Source: an uncultured Acidimicrobiaceae bacterium (GTDB taxonomy: Bacteria > Actinomycetota > Acidimicrobiia > Spongiisociales > UBA5794). From it: a stretch of 45,083 bases of DNA. Position numbers and translations under genes: made by a program. The notes beneath the pieces are model-generated. The model ran no database searches. It had not been told where the DNA came from and saw only the letters and a program-made list of their open reading frames with translations. Shown piece after piece: positions 41,358 through 45,083 of this stretch (within the stretch, counting starts at the first letter, position 1; the number at the start of each line of letters is the position of its first letter). Where the stretch lies: NCBI GenBank assembly GCA_947258375.1, contig CAMYIJ010000049.1, forward strand, positions 1-45,083, in the 5' to 3' direction.

Positions 41358-43616
41358 ATGACGGTTCGATCCACTCCGGGTCCACTTCCCGCCCCTACCA
41401 GACGATTTGAGGACGAGCCCCTGATCACAGGGGCAGGCCGGTTCGTGGGCGACGAGGTGCCGGAGGGGGTGCTGGCGGCCTGGTTTGTACGCAGTCCGTT
41501 CGCCAGCGGCAGCATCGAGGAAGTCGACGTGTCAGACGCGGTCGCCGCCCCCGGCGTTGTCGCCGTATACATGGCCACCGACCTGAATCTGAGTGATCTG
41601 CCGACGTCCCCACCGATCCGCATTGAGGGCATGGACCAGCCGATGCTGGCCCGCGACAGGGTGGCATTCGTGGGCCAGGCCGTGGCCATAGTGATCGCCG
41701 AGTCGGCGGCCCTCGCCGAAGATGCCGCCGGTCTTGTCTTCATCGACATAGATCCCGGCGAACCCGTCATTTCGATAGACGACTCGATTCGCGACGAGAC
41801 CCTCGTCCATGGCGCCGCGGGGACCAACATCGTCTTTCGAGATCGTAAGGTCGAGGGTCCCGAGCCTCCAGACGGGCTGATCGACGTGACGGTCACCGTG
41901 GAACACCCCCGGCTGGCTCCATCTCCGATCGAGGCGCTGGCGGCGCTGGCGACTCCGACGGATGGGGGAATCCACATCGAGGTGGGCTCGCAGAGTCCGC
42001 ATGAGCTGCAGCGCCAGCTTGCCGGCCGGCTCGATATGCCCGACGAGATGGTACGGGTGACCGTGCCCGATGTTGGCGGAGCCTTCGGGATGAAGCGGTT
42101 CCATCCCGAGTACCCGGTGGTTGCCAAAGCGGCCTTGCTGCTGGGCCGCCCTGTGCTGTGGGCGCAATCACGGCGCGAGATATTCCTCGCCGGAACGCAC
42201 GGCAGGAGCCAGCGCCATGAGGTGACTCTCAGCGCGACCCCCGACGGGCGGATTCACAGTGCGAGGTTCCGCCTATTGACCGACACCGGGGCCTACCCCC
42301 ATCGCGGAGTGATGATCCCACTCTTCTCGCGCCTCGTAGCCGCCGGCCTGTACGACATTCCTCGAGTCGACTTCGAGATCATTGCCGCCGCCACCAATCT
42401 GCCGCCCACCGCGCCCTATCGAGGAGCCGGTCGGCCCGAGGCCGCCCTCGCCATCGAACGTGCCATGGACGCTCTCGCCCGCAAGCTCGACCTCGATCCG
42501 GCCGATGTCAGACGGCGCAACTTCATTTCCGATCTGCCTCACGAGACGGCCATGGGTGCCCGCCACGATTCGGGGGACTACGCCGCTGCCCTCGAACTGG
42601 GCCTGCAAGCCGCGCGCTACCCCGAAGTGCGGGAGGAACAGAAGGCAGCCGGCCGCGGGGACAAAGTGATTGGCATTGGAATCGGCGCGTTCATCGAGCG
42701 AACCGGCGGGGCTCCGGACGCTTGGGAGTACGGCGACGTCGAGATCGCGGGGGATGGTTCGGTGGTTGCCCGGACCGGTTCGACCTCCACCGGGCAAGGT
42801 CACGCGACAGCGTGGCGCCGGGTAGTGGCCGAAGTCTTCGACATCCCGCCGGCCCAGGTCGCGTTCGCCGCCGGCGACACCGCCATCGTGGGGGACTCCG
42901 TGGGGACCTTCGCCAGCAGATCGGCCCAGGTCGGTGCATCGGCGGTGTGGCGCTGCGCCGAGCGCGTTCGGGTTGCCGCCGTCGAGCTCGTGGCTGAGAT
43001 GCTCGAGGCCGCGCCCGGAGACATCCGCGTATCCGGCGGGGCTTTTCACGTCGCCGGCAGTGCCGACATCGAAGTCACGCTGGCAGAGGTGGCCGAGTTC
43101 GCCGGGGAGCGTCAGGTGGAGCTGCGGTCCGAGGAGCGCTACTCGCCGGGAGTGCAGGCCTTTCCGTACGGGGTTCACATCGCGACGGTCGAGGTCGACA
43201 TCGCTACCGGAGTGGTCAAGCCCCTGTCGCTCGTCGCCATCGACGACGTCGGCAACGTGCTCGATGAGATGCTCGTCGGCGGGCAGATCGCCGGATCGGT
43301 GATGCAGGGTGTTGGGGCCGCGCTCTTCGAGGAGATGCATTACAGCGAGGACGGCCAGCCGCGGGCGGCGACCTTTGTCGACTATCTGGTGCCCTCGGCC
43401 ATGCAGTCGGTGCCGCTGATCACCGACTATCTCACCCACCCGGCGCCATCCAATCCGCTTGGCGCCAAAGGGGCCGGGGAGGGGGGCTGCATCGGAGTAC
43501 CGCCGGCCATTCTCAACGCCACACTCGACGCGCTGGCGCCGTGGGGAGTGGACGAGCTGCAGATCCCACTGACACCGAACAAGGTGTGGGAGGCGATTCA
43601 GGCGGCGGCCCGGTGA
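41358..43616 (+). CDS. Molybdenum hydroxylase large subunit, form-II CoxL-like
   Basis: A 752-residue molybdopterin-binding subunit of the xanthine-oxidase/aldehyde-oxidase family. The active-site loop is APYRGAGRPEA (about 352-362), the form-II AYRGAGR type rather than the CO-oxidising AYRCSFR. The catalytic Glu is in GAKGAGEGG (about 707). GAFGMKRF (about 235) and GQGHATAW (Mo-cofactor GQG motif) are also present. GGAGG precedes the ATG. The usual medium FAD subunit and small [2Fe-2S] subunit genes are not adjacent in the visible window, so electrons need partners encoded elsewhere. It probably hydroxylates an aldehyde or N-heterocycle. Confidence 0.9.
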   Translation: MTVRSTPGPLPAPTRRFEDEPLITGAGRFVGDEVPEGVLAAWFVRSPFASGSIEEVDVSDAVAAPGVVAVYMATDLNLSDLPTSPPIRIEGMDQPMLARDRVAFVGQAVAIVIAESAALAEDAAGLVFIDIDPGEPVISIDDSIRDETLVHGAAGTNIVFRDRKVEGPEPPDGLIDVTVTVEHPRLAPSPIEALAALATPTDGGIHIEVGSQSPHELQRQLAGRLDMPDEMVRVTVPDVGGAFGMKRFHPEYPVVAKAALLLGRPVLWAQSRREIFLAGTHGRSQRHEVTLSATPDGRIHSARFRLLTDTGAYPHRGVMIPLFSRLVAAGLYDIPRVDFEIIAAATNLPPTAPYRGAGRPEAALAIERAMDALARKLDLDPADVRRRNFISDLPHETAMGARHDSGDYAAALELGLQAARYPEVREEQKAAGRGDKVIGIGIGAFIERTGGAPDAWEYGDVEIAGDGSVVARTGSTSTGQGHATAWRRVVAEVFDIPPAQVAFAAGDTAIVGDSVGTFASRSAQVGASAVWRCAERVRVAAVELVAEMLEAAPGDIRVSGGAFHVAGSADIEVTLAEVAEFAGERQVELRSEERYSPGVQAFPYGVHIATVEVDIATGVVKPLSLVAIDDVGNVLDEMLVGGQIAGSVMQGVGAALFEEMHYSEDGQPRAATFVDYLVPSAMQSVPLITDYLTHPAPSNPLGAKGAGEGGCIGVPPAILNATLDALAPWGVDELQIPLTPNKVWEAIQAAAR

Positions 43617-43656
43617 GACCGTACCGGGGTCTCGGCTGTCTCCGACAGGAGGCTCC

Positions 43657-45003
43657 ATGGCGGACCTGACGATCAAGGGCGCCACGATCGTGACCCCCGC
43701 CGGTGCCCGTCGTGCCGATGTTGCGGCCCGTGATGGCACCATCTGTGCCGTGCAGCCCGACCTCGAGGCGGTGGGGACGGTGATCGATGGTTCCGGCCTG
43801 CTCGTTCTACCGGGCATGGTCGACACCCATGTGCACCTCATGGACCCGGGGCCGACCGAACGAGAGGATTTCCCGACGGGCACTGCGGCGGCCGCTGCCC
43901 GGGGCGTTACGACCATCGTTGAGCACACCCACGCCCACCCGATACGCGAGGCCGCCGACCTCACGGACAAGCTGCGGTACCTCGATGGTCGCTCCCACGT
44001 TGATTTTGGTCTGGCCGCGCATGTTTGGCCCGATAGGATCGACCGGCTCGATGCCCTCTGGGCCGGCGGGATCACCTTCTTCAAGGTCTTCACCTGCACA
44101 ACTCACGGAGTGCCCGGCATCGGAGCGAGCCACCTGCTCGAGACTCTGCGGACGGTGGCCGGATTCGGTGGAGTCTGTCTTGTCCACTGTGAGGATGAGC
44201 TCATTACCGCCGCCGCGGAGAAGGCACTCAAAGAAGCCGGTCGCACCGACAACGGTGTTGTCATCGAGTGGCGCAACCGTGAGGCCGAGGAAGCCGCCAT
44301 TGCCCTGGTGGCCACGCTGGTGAGGATGACGGGTGCCTCTGCCACCATCGCCCACGTGTCCACTCCGGAGGCCGCTCGTCTCGTCACCGAAGCCCGAGCT
44401 GCCGGCGCCGATCTTTCTGTGGAGGCCTGCCCGCAGTACTTCGTGCTTCGCGAGGACGAGATCCTCGAGGAGGGGTCGCTGCGGAAGTTCACTCCGCCGG
44501 CTCGCATCCGCTCAGACGTGGAAAGCCGAACGATGTTCGATCTCCTGGGCGACGGCACGTTCTCTCACGTGGCCTCCGATCATGCCCCGTCGACTCGGGA
44601 GCAGAAGATGGCGAGCGACATCTGGGAAGCGCCGTTCGGCTTGCCGGGCCTCGATTCCACATTCCTCTGGCTACTCGATGCCGCTCTCTCCGGGAGCATC
44701 CCGCTGGAGAAGGTCGTCGAGCTGTACTCCGAAGCGCCGGCCCGCCGCTTCGGGCTATATCCTCGCAAGGGCCGGCTCGGAGAAGGCGCCGACGCCGACT
44801 TCGTCCTGGTCGATCCCTCCTCCGAGTTCGAGCTGTCCGACTCGTCGGTCATCTCCAAGGCCGGATGGTCCCCATACTCAGGCCGGCGATATCGCGGACG
44901 CGTCGTCGCCACCTATCTGCGGGGACGGGAGATCGCCCGCGACGGATCACCTCACGCCGAACGTGCCGGAGCATTCGTGCCGGGTCCGGGCTGGTCCCGC
45001 TAG
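43657..45003 (+). CDS. Cyclic-amide amidohydrolase (dihydroorotase/allantoinase/hydantoinase-like)
   Basis: A 448-residue TIM-barrel amidohydrolase with the full dinuclear metal set: His58 and His60 (DTHVHLMDPG), the bridging carboxylated Lys143 (TFFKVFTC), His177 (LVHCED), His233 (IAHVST) and Asp308 (VASDHAPST). The small beta-sandwich segments at both ends match dihydroorotase/allantoinase/D-hydantoinase. PQYFV and KFTPPAR are allantoinase/hydantoinase-like. ACAGGAGG lies five bases before the ATG. No pyrimidine-biosynthesis genes are nearby, so a catabolic role on a cyclic imide or ureide is favoured, in line with HyuAB and the creatininase-family protein. Confidence 0.92.
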   Translation: MADLTIKGATIVTPAGARRADVAARDGTICAVQPDLEAVGTVIDGSGLLVLPGMVDTHVHLMDPGPTEREDFPTGTAAAAARGVTTIVEHTHAHPIREAADLTDKLRYLDGRSHVDFGLAAHVWPDRIDRLDALWAGGITFFKVFTCTTHGVPGIGASHLLETLRTVAGFGGVCLVHCEDELITAAAEKALKEAGRTDNGVVIEWRNREAEEAAIALVATLVRMTGASATIAHVSTPEAARLVTEARAAGADLSVEACPQYFVLREDEILEEGSLRKFTPPARIRSDVESRTMFDLLGDGTFSHVASDHAPSTREQKMASDIWEAPFGLPGLDSTFLWLLDAALSGSIPLEKVVELYSEAPARRFGLYPRKGRLGEGADADFVLVDPSSEFELSDSSVISKAGWSPYSGRRYRGRVVATYLRGREIARDGSPHAERAGAFVPGPGWSR

Positions 45004-45053
45004 CCGGTCCGAACTGATTTGAGGAAGCGGCCGGTACTCGGCTTCTGGGCCCG

Positions 45054-45083
45054 TCAGTTCTTGCGGACGTCCACCGCCATATA
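45054..45083 (-). CDS. Possible C-terminal tail of a gene entering from the right
   Basis: On the minus strand the last 30 bases read YMAVDVRKN then TGA. This could be the end of a convergent gene whose body lies beyond the window. It is too short to identify, and chance cannot be excluded. Confidence 0.25.
   Translation of the reverse strand, partial: YMAVDVRKN

Noticed and set aside
43615..43633. GAGACC/GGTCTC inverted repeat after the molybdenum hydroxylase
   Set aside because: Only six pairs with a seven-base loop and no T-run; it lies 24 bases before the next start in the same operon, so it is not supported as a terminator.

Overview
The window is high-GC DNA. It resembles an uncultured actinomycete, perhaps Acidimicrobiia-like. 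This is an inference from the Thr/Ala-rich linker after the lipobox of the solute-binding lipoprotein, the frequent GTG starts, the many 1-8 bp gene overlaps and a putative F420-type LLM oxidoreductase. No rRNA, tRNA, CRISPR array, integrase or transposase was seen.

Left part (1-12187). A truncated sugar-phosphate isomerase/epimerase and a zinc alcohol dehydrogenase lie on the minus strand, divergent from a cupin. A peptide/nickel-class ABC importer follows (binding protein, two permeases, two ATPases), then a 2-hydroxyacid dehydrogenase, creatininase-family amidohydrolase, second cupin and Gfo/Idh/MocA oxidoreductase. The importer is interrupted at 4405-4616 by an AT-rich block of foreign appearance. 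That block replaces the end of the binding-protein gene and the start of the first permease gene, so it is either an assembly chimera or a real insertion.

Centre (12260-20432). HyuA and HyuB (ATP-dependent hydantoinase/oxoprolinase or ketone-carboxylase family) are coupled to two successive pairs of thiamine-diphosphate E1 alpha/beta subunits, ending in an 80-residue stand-alone lipoyl domain. No E2 acyltransferase or E3 is present. A third E1 pair lies at 39316-41342.

Middle (20557-32852). A Doc-like toxin with a ribbon-helix-helix antitoxin comes first. An sdh/frd-like operon follows in the order B-A-C-D with an atypical flavoprotein, then an LLM oxidoreductase, a membrane protein and an alpha/beta hydrolase. 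Next is a PrdB/GrdB-type reductase gene read through an in-frame UGA. A strong SECIS-like hairpin begins 9 nt after that UGA, so this is very probably a selenoprotein. It is coupled to a small unknown protein whose stop codon lies in the first of six 16-bp tandem repeats. An amidohydrolase, an LVIVD-repeat protein and a zinc dehydrogenase complete the section.

Right part (32860-45083). A LacI-family regulator and an MFS transporter sit between two AhpD/CMD-like paralogues. They are followed by OsmC, a 3-hydroxyisobutyrate-dehydrogenase-like enzyme, an M24 (pita-bread) protein with an altered metal site, the third E1 pair, a form-II CoxL-like molybdenum hydroxylase without its small and FAD subunits, and a dihydroorotase/hydantoinase-like amidohydrolase.

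Six copies of a palindrome (consensus TGCAATCGATTGCA) lie upstream of the ABC importer, the 2-hydroxyacid dehydrogenase operon, lacI itself, the CMD-OsmC pair and both sides of the hydroxyisobutyrate-dehydrogenase/M24 divergent promoter. The simplest reading is one LacI-type regulon controlling uptake and oxidative breakdown of an unidentified compound, possibly a cyclic amide or sugar-acid-like substrate. The substrate is not determined by the sequence.
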